Part shown: positions 1 through 6,607 of the stretch, one piece after another
Numbering within the stretch: the stretch's first letter is position 1
How the letters are laid out: each line of letters opens with the position of its first letter
Source: an uncultured Eubacterium sp.
GTDB lineage: Bacteria; Bacillota; Clostridia; Lachnospirales; Lachnospiraceae
Assembly (NCBI GenBank): GCA_934316845.1
Contig: CAKRDZ010000053.1
Coordinates: forward strand, 1 to 9,412
Reading direction: 5' to 3'
DNA: 9,412 nucleotides
Notes under the pieces: model-generated
The model's database searches: none
What the model was told of the DNA's origin: nothing
What the model saw: the letters and a program-made list of their open reading frames with translations, nothing else
Made by a program: the position numbers and the translations under genes

Positions 1-157
1 TGGTGTTTCTTCTTTAAGAAACGTTCAATGAAAATTTCAAAAGAATCTTCAGGAATCAATCTTGTTGATTCTGAAAACTCAATAACTATTTGAATTTTCA
101 GGGTTGTTTCACTGTTCAGTTATCAAGGTTCGTCGCTGTCGCTTTACCGCGTCAGCA
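1..157 (-). other. 5' leader of an rRNA operon (16S gene expected just left of the window)
   Basis: The transcript from P2 runs off the left edge without an ORF. It carries CCTTGATAACTGAACAG (128-112), close to the CTTTGAAAACTGAA-type boxA antitermination element found in Firmicutes rRNA leaders. This is followed by stem-loops: 101-90 with 82-71 (12 bp with one G-T wobble, loop 83-89), 71-65 with 59-53, and 22-16 with 11-5. Successive hairpins of this kind are usual between rRNA promoters and mature 16S and can take part in processing. The 16S start itself is not in the window, so the assignment rests on the promoters and leader. Confidence 0.78.
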
Positions 158-163
158 AAATTT

Positions 164-192
164 ATTATATCAAATCCTTTTTGCTTTGTCAA
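164..192 (-). promoter_or_regulatory. rRNA operon promoter P2 (full consensus)
   Basis: TTGACA (192-187), 17 bp, TATAAT (169-164): a perfect sigma-A consensus. The spacer ends in GGATTTGA, as in P1, and both promoters are followed by GACGCG(A/G)TAAAG, so P1 and P2 are copies of one unit. The predicted start is near 157. This is expected to be among the strongest promoters of the cell. Confidence 0.9.
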
Positions 193-240
193 CACTTTTT
201 TTCATTTTCTTTTTGTTTCTTTATCGCGTCAACGAATATT

Positions 241-269
241 ATCTTATCAAATCCATTTGGGTTTGTCAA
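241..269 (-). promoter_or_regulatory. rRNA operon promoter P1
   Basis: A consensus -35 TTGACA (269-264), an exact 17-bp spacer and -10 TAAGAT (246-241) lie on the minus strand just downstream of the A-tracts. The predicted start is near 234. With its twin 77 bp downstream it forms the tandem P1/P2 arrangement usual for rRNA operons in Firmicutes. Confidence 0.85.
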
Positions 270-303
270 GAGTTTTTTTATTTTTTTCGAGTTTTTTCAA
301 CAT
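270..303 (-). promoter_or_regulatory. A-tract UP-element-like region of the first rRNA promoter
   Basis: Immediately upstream of the first -35 the minus strand carries three A-runs (about 298-293, 288-281 and 279-273) separated by short breaks. Such A-tracts directly upstream of the -35 are the usual form of an UP element, bound by the RNA polymerase alpha C-terminal domain and typical of rRNA promoters. The stretch between it and the hairpin (304-402) holds no gene or clear signal that I can support, apart from a short GC-rich imperfect palindrome near 313-327. Confidence 0.6.
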
Positions 304-402
304 TTGTTTTAAGCCGCGGAAATCCGGCATTTTTCCATAAAATCTTTTTTGCAGTTTCCACCGGCTATTCGGCTGTTCCCTCGATCTCAAATTATTTTTA
401 TA

Positions 403-448
403 GAGAAGGGATATCCGGCCAGTCATTTTCCGCCAGATATCCCCTCTC
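403..448 (-). terminator. Hairpin, probable terminator of the secretion operon
   Basis: Twenty-seven bases past the YukD-like stop, a 13-bp inverted repeat (403-415 with 436-448, one A-C mismatch) can be extended by GGC/GCC (417-419 with 432-434) around a loop of about 12 nt. It is the strongest secondary structure between the operon and the rRNA promoters. On the minus strand the bases after it are TATAAAAATAATTT, so there is only a broken T-rich tract. Termination may be incomplete, or the hairpin may mainly protect the mRNA 3' end. Confidence 0.6.
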
Positions 449-475
449 CAAATTCTCAATCTGCACACTCGTAGA

Positions 476-727
476 TTAAAACAAAAGCAATTTGTCGCCA
501 TTTTGAATTTTATAATCCCGAATGCAAAAGTCCTGTTTCATCAAAATATCATCCCCCACCAGACAAAGCAATTCCCGGCCGGAAGATACATACCGCCGTT
601 CTGATAATTCTTCCATCCCTCTTCCTAACAGTTTGGCTGTCTCGCCAACCGTTAATGACTGTGGAATATAGACATCATACGTCTCGGATATCGCAGGACA
701 TTTTACTGAAACCAATACTTCTTCCAT
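476..727 (-). CDS. YukD/EsaB-type ubiquitin-like protein of the T7SS
   Basis: An 83-residue beta-grasp protein resembling YukD of Bacillus and EsaB of Staphylococcus, cytoplasmic accessory factors needed for type VII secretion. The beta-grasp pattern is visible: strand MEEVLVSVKCP, strand TYDVYIP, helix TVGETAKLLGRGM, later strands ELLCLVGDD, and the closing YKIQNGDKLLLF that matches the final strand of ubiquitin folds. It ends at that strand with no diglycine tail, as in YukD, so no ubiquitin-style conjugation is expected. The frame can begin at GTG 733, but ATG 727 is preferred because GGTGAG sits 5 nt upstream. It starts 14 nt after the 102-residue gene and is last in the operon. In Bacillus the yukD gene lies before the ATPase, so the position here is different. 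Family assignment is from fold pattern and context. Confidence 0.88.
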   Translation of the reverse strand: MEEVLVSVKCPAISETYDVYIPQSLTVGETAKLLGRGMEELSERRYVSSGRELLCLVGDDILMKQDFCIRDYKIQNGDKLLLF

Positions 728-741
728 AATCACTCACCAAG

Positions 742-1050
742 CTAGTCATCACCAATCGAGTCCAACAACCGGATTATGTGACTAAACTTTTCCTCATTTT
801 GCTGTTTCACTTTTGCTAAGTCGCTGATGATTATCTCCAGAAGATCTATCCTCCCATCAATACGCCGTTCCAGACGCTGCATCTTATCCAAACAACTTTT
901 ATAAATATATCGATTTGCATCACCTGTCATATATGCCACATGATACAACTCTTTTAAGTTATCTTTAAGAATAAGTGCCTGCTTCCTTTCTTCATATACT
1001 GACGACATAATCAGATCCGATACTCCCCGGATATCAATTGAGAGATACAT
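742..1050 (-). CDS. Small helical protein (102 aa), possible third WXG100-like partner
   Basis: This is predicted to be mostly helical: helix 1 about 9-40, a turn with M41-T42-G43, then a long helix to about 97. The turn MTGDANRYIY resembles the WXG100 pattern W-x-G-x-A followed by an aromatic, with Met in place of Trp. Membership is therefore suggested but weaker than for the two preceding genes. Five acidic residues fall in the last 20, and the protein ends in DSIGDD. It has no signal peptide, membrane helix or YxxxD/E tail. The ATG at 1050 lies 6 nt after the previous stop, and the only ribosome-binding match is the weak GTAGGT overlapping that stop, so translation probably depends on coupling to the 128-residue gene. 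That suggests matched production of the pair, perhaps a heterodimer (inference). Confidence 0.8.
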   Translation of the reverse strand: MYLSIDIRGVSDLIMSSVYEERKQALILKDNLKELYHVAYMTGDANRYIYKSCLDKMQRLERRIDGRIDLLEIIISDLAKVKQQNEEKFSHIIRLLDSIGDD

Positions 1051-1056
1051 TTTGAC

Positions 1057-1443
1057 CTACAGATCAGAAATGCCATTCAGCATATCCAATACATCTCCCA
1101 ATTTTTCTCCAGCTGTCAGCTTATTCTTGTCCAATATTTCAACTGAATTTTTGCAAGCCTGAATTACTTTCTCAACACGTTCGGAAATCAATACAACTTT
1201 TTCTATTGTTTTATCAATTGCCATCATCATTTTTTCTGAATTTTCATCGTTCCAAAAAGATGGGATGCGGGCTTTCAATGCTCTTAAATTCTCTAAGCGT
1301 GAATTTAACTGGGTACGATACCCTTCCATCTCTTCGATTTTTTCCAGATATTTACTTTTTTCATAATTCAGTTTGCCATTTGCGATAGCTTCTCCAATAT
1401 CCACTCCTACTTTTGCTGCTCCAACAGCTGCTGTAATTGCCAT
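1057..1443 (-). CDS. WXG100-like helical-hairpin protein (128 aa) with Gly/Ala-rich N-terminus
   Basis: Residues about 27-108 form a probable helical hairpin with the turn IPSFWNDEN (60-68). W64-N65-D66 occupies the WXG position, so the tryptophan is kept and the glycine is replaced by Asp. The helices carry the regular hydrophobic spacing of the superfamily (LENLRALKARI, then IDKTIEKVVLISERVEKVI). Unlike a standard 100-residue member, it begins with a small-residue, weakly hydrophobic stretch (AITAAVGAAKVGVDIGEAIANG, residues 2-23) that might contact membrane or another subunit, and ends with an extra short segment of about 20 residues. There is no YxxxD/E near the C-terminus. AGGAGG lies 8 nt upstream of the ATG. 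It follows the 99-residue gene by 15 nt. Likely a substrate or structural partner of the EssC motor; the specific role is unknown. Confidence 0.82.
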   Translation of the reverse strand: MAITAAVGAAKVGVDIGEAIANGKLNYEKSKYLEKIEEMEGYRTQLNSRLENLRALKARIPSFWNDENSEKMMMAIDKTIEKVVLISERVEKVIQACKNSVEILDKNKLTAGEKLGDVLDMLNGISDL

Positions 1444-1458
1444 ATTTATTTCCTCCTT

Positions 1459-1758
1459 TTACTTTGACATGTTTTTCATGTTCTCTGTTGCACCTTGAAT
1501 TGCATGTATAATTGCCGACACAGCGCCCGAAGTAATATTCATCGTTTCATCGAATATATTGCACACGCCGGTCCATCTCTCACACAATTCTTCTCCGCTT
1601 TCCTTAAGAATTTGAATAACCGCATCGTCTTCCATTCCCGGTTGTGTGCAGGCAGCCGAAACTTTACTTAGCAGGCTTCTTACTTCCGCCAGTTCCTGTG
1701 CCACTTCGCTATTCCACTTCTTGGCCTCATTTACATCAATTTCCATATCTTTTGCCAT
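1459..1758 (-). CDS. WXG100-superfamily-like small protein (99 aa)
   Basis: The size and predicted helix-turn-helix fold match the WXG100/ESAT-6 superfamily, the small dimeric substrates and partners of type VII secretion. Helix 1 spans about 8-37, a turn with QPG (39-41) sits where family members carry W-x-G, and helix 2 runs from about 43. A WTG occurs at 62-64, but inside the predicted second helix and not in the turn. There is no C-terminal YxxxD/E export signal; the tail is ENMKNMSK. No signal peptide or membrane segment is seen, as expected for this family. AGGAGG 7-8 nt upstream of the ATG at 1758 is one of the strongest ribosome binding sites here, consistent with a protein needed in larger amounts than the motor. 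Membership rests on size, fold and location, so divergence beyond the family is possible. Confidence 0.85.
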   Translation of the reverse strand: MAKDMEIDVNEAKKWNSEVAQELAEVRSLLSKVSAACTQPGMEDDAVIQILKESGEELCERWTGVCNIFDETMNITSGAVSAIIHAIQGATENMKNMSK

Positions 1759-1759
1759 C

Positions 1760-1942
1760 TTAATTACCTCCTGTTTTACAAATTAGTTTTTTTATATCTT
1801 TAAGGGTACTAATGTCCTTTTGAAGAATCTTTTGATATTCATCATACAATTCTCCTTGAAGAGACTGCTTCATCTTCACCTCCTCCTGTTCCATTAATTT
1901 TACAAGTTTTTCACATTGTAACAAACAATCTCTCTGCGTCAT
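1760..1942 (-). CDS. Small helical protein of unknown function (60 aa) in the secretion operon
   Basis: I do not recognise this protein. The frame is open from 1993, overlapping the end of essC, but the convincing start is the ATG at 1942, where GAGGTG lies 7 nt upstream; this gives MTQRDCLLQC and 60 residues. It is predicted to be almost wholly helical, with charged heptad-like stretches (EKLVKLMEQEEVKMKQ, then LQKDISTLKDIKKLI), three cysteines (C6, C10, C55) and no membrane segment or signal peptide. It ends in TGGN. It starts 28 nt after essC and stops 1 nt before the next gene, whose ribosome binding site lies inside it, so the two are probably translationally coupled. Size and position suggest a small partner or chaperone of the WXG100-like proteins, like the small helical partners seen with other T7SSb substrates, but that is a guess. 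Confidence 0.72.
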   Translation of the reverse strand: MTQRDCLLQCEKLVKLMEQEEVKMKQSLQGELYDEYQKILQKDISTLKDIKKLICKTGGN

Positions 1943-1970
1943 ATCACTGCACCTCAAAAATATCATTTTA

Positions 1971-4900
1971 TTATTCAAATATGTTAACATCATCCGAATC
2001 CATCTGCTCTTCCACCAATTCGCCGCACGGCATCAGCATCGAATATACACCTTCTCGATATTTCATCAAAAAATGATTATATTCGGTTACTTTAACAGCC
2101 AGTTTCTGAATTTCGTTGTTCATTGGCAGTAAAGTTTGCTCCGACAATTTTCCGCCAAACAGCAGCAATATTTCTTCTCGATTAAACTTACGAAACATTG
2201 CCGAGCCGGAAAAGTTTTCATTAGGATAAAATCCCCCAACAAAATAGACATTAATTTTCCCCGCGATTTCAAACAGTCGATTCATGATCATTTCCGTTCC
2301 CTCGTCACACTGACTACACATCAACGCAAAATCTTCGATTATAACAACCTTTCCAACGGTGTTTGACCGCATATGATGAAATGTCTTTGTACAGATGTCT
2401 TCCTGTTTTATATCCAAATGATTTTCATCACAATACTTCCTTAATATTCCTGCACGTTTCGTACATTCTTTTAAAAGTTCTTTTGCAAACGGTTCCATAT
2501 TTTCAGAGTTAATTTCAATACCGTTTTCACCCGTTTCTTCGGCAAAAACACTATTTCTCTCTCTTTTTAGAACGACTGTGTCAAGTTTCTCCCGCCTTAG
2601 CGCAAACATGAAATTATCCATAATCTGTTTTACCCGTTTCGGATTGCCAAAATACAGCGACAAACTCGAAAACTGTTGTAATGGTAACGCGATCGGTTTG
2701 GCATCCTTTCGGTTGTAGCCAAGCGGAATCCTGCCTTTGGGAAATTTTTCCATAAACGCATCGTATTTTTCTGTTTCCGGTACAACTGTCAGCCCTCTGG
2801 CTGGTGTATAAGAAGAATTTCTTAGCGCTATTCTCTCCAATTCTTCTTTCACATAAATTGACCTTTTTGTCCCCCGCAGCTCTGAGCCATATTTGGCAGC
2901 CTGCAGTTCAAACAATTCTCCATCCACCGAATACAATCCTTTTCCTCGGCGAATCGGGGGAACATAATTACAAATGCCAGGCAGCACTTCCATGTATTCA
3001 TAGCGATCTTTCAGACACAATGCAATTCGTCCACTTATTTCCTGCTTTAATCTTTGTGGTATTTCATTGCTGTGATTTGCAGTTATCACATATTTCACGC
3101 CAAAATTTAAGCCCTCTTTCAGATAGGTTTGAAACCGGTACATAAATTCCTTTCCAAAAGAAGTTTCATTTAAACCGGCAATATTATCAACAACGACCAG
3201 CACCAACGGGATTTCCTCCGTCATAATTGCATCTCTATAGGAAGTCACTCCCAGCTTAGCAAATAACTCTTTTCGTTCCTTCACAATCTCATCGATCAAC
3301 TCGATAAGAGAAGGCACCTCTGCTTCCTCTTTATCATCTAGATATACACCGCAGTGAGGCAGCATTTTCAACTCTGCCAATGACGAATTTGAATAATCCA
3401 GCACATAATAATTTAACTGTTCCGGCGTATATCGTTCGGACACCGACCATAACAAAGTCTCTAAAAGTGTAGACTTTCCGCTTTGCGAAGGTCCGACTAT
3501 CAAAGTATTTCCACCTTCCTGCAGATCAAATACTGCCGGCATCTGCCGTTGATTTCTTGGATCATCCAGCATTCCCAGATAAGTATAAATTCTGGTGTCA
3601 TCCTCCTTTTTATAATGGTATTGCATACTTTTGGCATCTATTGTATCCGGCAAAGGTTCACACCACAGTTTCTTCCGTTTCCACCCCACTTGTTCTGCCA
3701 GATCAGACAACATATGGACAATTTCAACCAATTGACTTTTTCCTGTGAATTGCTTTTGCACTTCCTGCTTTATCTCACTGATCGTCTGACCTGCATTATC
3801 TACAAATCGAACGACATTTTCTTTTTGAGACGCCGCATAATCCTGCGGTTCATAAGGTGCCCCACTCCATGCAGACTGTCCAAGTGCAAAATATTCATTA
3901 TAGCCAACCTGAAGATAAAATCTTCCGGTGTCCGTCAGATCTGCCGCCTCCGGTCGTTTCAGCATGTCCATACTGTCAGCTCGATCCTGAACCTTAAGGC
4001 ATACCCTGAATTTGGTATTGCTTAAGATCTGATCATTTACAACTCCGGACGGTTTCTGTGTTGCCAAAATCAGATGCACGCCTAAACTTCTTCCGATTCT
4101 TGCCGTACTGATTAACTGCTCCATAAACTCCGGTGCCTGCTGTTTTAACTCCGCAAATTCATCCGAAATAATAAACAAATGCGGCACCGGCTCCTTCACA
4201 ACCTTTTGACGATACAACTTCTGATACAGATAAATATCCATTGTACCTTCATTTGTAATATTCTTTGCCGCATTAAACACTCTTTGGCGCCGCTTCAACT
4301 CACTCTCAATTGAAATCAACGAACGCTGTATGGCAGCACCGTCCAAATTCGTAATCGACCCCACTACATGAGGCAGGAAAACATTTTGCTTGGGATTTTC
4401 AAAAGCTCCCGCCAAACCGCCGCCTTTATAATCAATAAGAATAAAGGCAACCTCCTCCGGATGATAATTAACTGCCATAGATAAAATATATGTCAATATA
4501 AATTCACTTTTTCCCGAACCAGTCATCCCTGCCACCAATCCATGCGGTCCCTCACTTTTTTGATGTAAATCCAAAGTAAACAGGGAACCATCCGCCAGCA
4601 CTCCAATCGGTGTCGCCAATGATTTGATTGGATTATTTTCTTCCCAGCGCTTAAGGGGATTTAAATGTTCCACACGCCCCACACCAAACATTTCCAAAAA
4701 AGACAGTGTTTTGGGTAATGCATAACTTTGCGACATTACTTTTAAATCCGTATTTGCCATTAACTTTGCACCGGATATCAGCGCATCCTCCGATACTTCG
4801 TCTACGGAAAATTTGTCATCATCACGTTCAATCTCTTTTAAATATGTCAAAATATTACAATTATCTTTATTTAACTCAACTAGTTGGAAACATTCTTTGG

Positions 4901-6587
4901 GCAGTTCGTCAAACACGGTAATAATACTAACTCCACATGTTTTTTCATTTTTCATTGCCTCCTTTAATACTTCCATGCTGTCAAATAATTTTTTACTCAA
5001 TGCAAATACGACATAATATGGACGCTCTCGCAAAATCTCCTGTATTTCACGAGGCTTTGGAGAAAGAAGATCGCTTTCAATTTCCTCTTTTAAATACTCA
5101 CTTATTTGATAAACTTCTTGATTATTCGTCGCAATAAAGCGAATATTTCTTTGATCATTCCACGCATGAGGCAAATATTTTATAAACGAAAGTTTTTTCA
5201 ACTCATCCGCCTCTAACAAAAATATCGTCTTGACCTCATCATAACTATGGAGAATCGTCAACTGCATTATCTGCTTTTGAATAAAATCCAATGTTTGTTC
5301 TCTTTTTCCTATCACACCGCACACATAGTTTTCTATGATAGAGGTCATAATCGGAACATTATCCAAATAATAGTTTCTCTCCACAAGCTGGTATAATTTG
5401 TCCTCTAATTCATCACTATCCATTTCAAATCGTTTTTTGGGATAATCTATCTTACTTTTTAACGGCAATATTCCACTTCCCAATCTTATCACCAAAAAAT
5501 CGTCGTCACTTTTTCTTCGTTCCCACAGCTGTACTTTATCCGATGTATAGGTAACAACCTTACTTAAATGCGGATAATTCAAATTTAATACCTTTTCTTC
5601 ATACTTCTTTTCTTGATGGATCCTTTCCTTCGCATCACGAAGGTAATCCGTATAAGTTTCTATACGTCTCTCCTCGTACTCCTTTTTTTCTGACTCTGTG
5701 TATCTTTGCGTCAAAAACGGAAATAAAACCGATGTCAGCAGCATGGTATAATTCCCCATAAGTGCAGCTGAGCCTCCCATAACCATAGAACTTCCCATTC
5801 GTAAAAACATAGGAATACGATTTGAGTTCAACGACATCGGCGGTCCTTCCACCTCAATAGGGTCGGACACGAGCGCTAATCTCCTTCGCGGCGAACGGTT
5901 AAATAGTTCGTTGGCACTCTCTGTTCGCTTCGGCAAATCACTTGCCAGCGTCATCGTATTTTCTGTAGCGGAAAGAGCCATGTCATTGATTTGGATTCTT
6001 TCATCTCCACTATTAATGGAAAGAAATCCAATACCAACTAATATTCGCAGCCCCAGCAAATATATGACATCTCCGACTTTCAAATCCTTTTCATAGACAC
6101 GCATCCCATTGACATACACATAATTCACACTATTTTCATCTCGGATTGTCCACCCCGAATCCGTCCTAACTATCGATGCATGGTGTCTTGATATGTAGGA
6201 ATTGGAATATACAATATCATTCTCTCTTGCACGCCCAATGGTTATTGTCGGTTTCTTCGCAACATAGTTTTGAAATTTTTGATTTTGATCTGCTGAAAAC
6301 TCAATGTAAATTGCCCCATCAAAATTCTTCGTCCTTACTTGGAACAACAGTTTATCAAACAACTCAACTACATCCGTCTCGGTATCTCCCGTCACAAAAA
6401 CAACACCCGGTTCGCAACAGGCAAACCACCTGTTGTCCCGCGCCTCAATGTATATTTTTTTATTTACCGCTTCCTCACTATCCACAAAGAAGTGTCTTCC
6501 TTGTGGGGTGAATGGCAGCCACATCATACTCATCTTTGATCTGGCAGACAGTAACACAATTTTAACTCCCAGCAAATTCTTATCCAT
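1971..6587 (-). CDS. essC: EssC/YukBA-type FtsK/SpoIIIE secretion ATPase with N-terminal FHA domain
   Basis: This is the motor of a Firmicutes type VII (T7SSb) system, a membrane-bound ATPase that recognises and drives substrate export. Numbering the 1538-residue product: a short N-terminal domain (about 1-110); an FHA domain (about 114-188) with GR118-119, SRHH 133-136 and VNG 159-161, the pThr-binding signature; a linker with FNRSPRRR; a hydrophobic stretch (about 259-292), enough for one helix or a tight hairpin; then three P-loop domains. D1 has Walker A GMTGSGKS (687-694), Walker B D809-E810 and the FtsK signature ARIGRSLGVHLILATQKP (829-846), and looks active. D2 has GPSQSGKS (1032-1039), but its Walker B is D1134-N1135. 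D3 has lost its P-loop (YFGNPKRV near 1312). I chose the ATG at 6587, with AAGGA 8 nt upstream, over the GTG at 6593, where spacing would be too short. Length and order are typical of EssC. Confidence 0.95.
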   Translation of the reverse strand: MDKNLLGVKIVLLSARSKMSMMWLPFTPQGRHFFVDSEEAVNKKIYIEARDNRWFACCEPGVVFVTGDTETDVVELFDKLLFQVRTKNFDGAIYIEFSADQNQKFQNYVAKKPTITIGRARENDIVYSNSYISRHHASIVRTDSGWTIRDENSVNYVYVNGMRVYEKDLKVGDVIYLLGLRILVGIGFLSINSGDERIQINDMALSATENTMTLASDLPKRTESANELFNRSPRRRLALVSDPIEVEGPPMSLNSNRIPMFLRMGSSMVMGGSAALMGNYTMLLTSVLFPFLTQRYTESEKKEYEERRIETYTDYLRDAKERIHQEKKYEEKVLNLNYPHLSKVVTYTSDKVQLWERRKSDDDFLVIRLGSGILPLKSKIDYPKKRFEMDSDELEDKLYQLVERNYYLDNVPIMTSIIENYVCGVIGKREQTLDFIQKQIMQLTILHSYDEVKTIFLLEADELKKLSFIKYLPHAWNDQRNIRFIATNNQEVYQISEYLKEEIESDLLSPKPREIQEILRERPYYVVFALSKKLFDSMEVLKEAMKNEKTCGVSIITVFDELPKECFQLVELNKDNCNILTYLKEIERDDDKFSVDEVSEDALISGAKLMANTDLKVMSQSYALPKTLSFLEMFGVGRVEHLNPLKRWEENNPIKSLATPIGVLADGSLFTLDLHQKSEGPHGLVAGMTGSGKSEFILTYILSMAVNYHPEEVAFILIDYKGGGLAGAFENPKQNVFLPHVVGSITNLDGAAIQRSLISIESELKRRQRVFNAAKNITNEGTMDIYLYQKLYRQKVVKEPVPHLFIISDEFAELKQQAPEFMEQLISTARIGRSLGVHLILATQKPSGVVNDQILSNTKFRVCLKVQDRADSMDMLKRPEAADLTDTGRFYLQVGYNEYFALGQSAWSGAPYEPQDYAASQKENVVRFVDNAGQTISEIKQEVQKQFTGKSQLVEIVHMLSDLAEQVGWKRKKLWCEPLPDTIDAKSMQYHYKKEDDTRIYTYLGMLDDPRNQRQMPAVFDLQEGGNTLIVGPSQSGKSTLLETLLWSVSERYTPEQLNYYVLDYSNSSLAELKMLPHCGVYLDDKEEAEVPSLIELIDEIVKERKELFAKLGVTSYRDAIMTEEIPLVLVVVDNIAGLNETSFGKEFMYRFQTYLKEGLNFGVKYVITANHSNEIPQRLKQEISGRIALCLKDRYEYMEVLPGICNYVPPIRRGKGLYSVDGELFELQAAKYGSELRGTKRSIYVKEELERIALRNSSYTPARGLTVVPETEKYDAFMEKFPKGRIPLGYNRKDAKPIALPLQQFSSLSLYFGNPKRVKQIMDNFMFALRREKLDTVVLKRERNSVFAEETGENGIEINSENMEPFAKELLKECTKRAGILRKYCDENHLDIKQEDICTKTFHHMRSNTVGKVVIIEDFALMCSQCDEGTEMIMNRLFEIAGKINVYFVGGFYPNENFSGSAMFRKFNREEILLLFGGKLSEQTLLPMNNEIQKLAVKVTEYNHFLMKYREGVYSMLMPCGELVEEQMDSDDVNIFE

Positions 6588-6607
6588 ATACACGTTCCTT
6601 TCTTCTC

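Larger units (their letters stand above)
116..269 (-). repeat. Two diverged copies of a 77-bp rRNA promoter unit
   Basis: Each unit (269-193 and 192-116) starts with TTGACA, contains GGATTTGATA(A/T)(G/A)AT at the -10, and then TGACGCG(A/G)TAAAG after the start site. The same elements recur at an offset of exactly 77 bp, which points to an ancient tandem duplication. The spacer 5' halves and the distal parts have diverged, while the promoter hexamers and the block after the start site are conserved. Confidence 0.75.

Noticed and set aside
313..327. GC-rich palindrome containing CGGAAATCCG between operon and rRNA promoters
   Set aside because: It is short and not followed by a T-run on either strand, so it is not supported as a terminator or binding site.
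90..479. Plus-strand open frame of 129 codons at the left edge
   Set aside because: It runs antisense through the rRNA leader, both promoters and the hairpin, is extremely Phe/Ser-rich from A+T-rich DNA and has no ribosome binding site.
247..501. Minus-strand open frame of 84 codons overlapping the end of the YukD-like gene
   Set aside because: It spans the terminator hairpin and the P1 A-tracts, has no recognisable domain or good ribosome binding site, and its Lys-rich end is just the translated A-tracts.
1943..1993. Upstream extension of the 60-residue protein to 77 residues
   Set aside because: It would overlap the end of essC, while the ATG at 1942 has a well-spaced GAGGTG; the extension reads as out-of-frame essC sequence.
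3483..4025. Plus-strand open frame of 180 codons inside essC
   Set aside because: It lies wholly antisense to the conserved D1-D2 region of EssC, has a composition typical of a reverse-strand shadow and no family resemblance.
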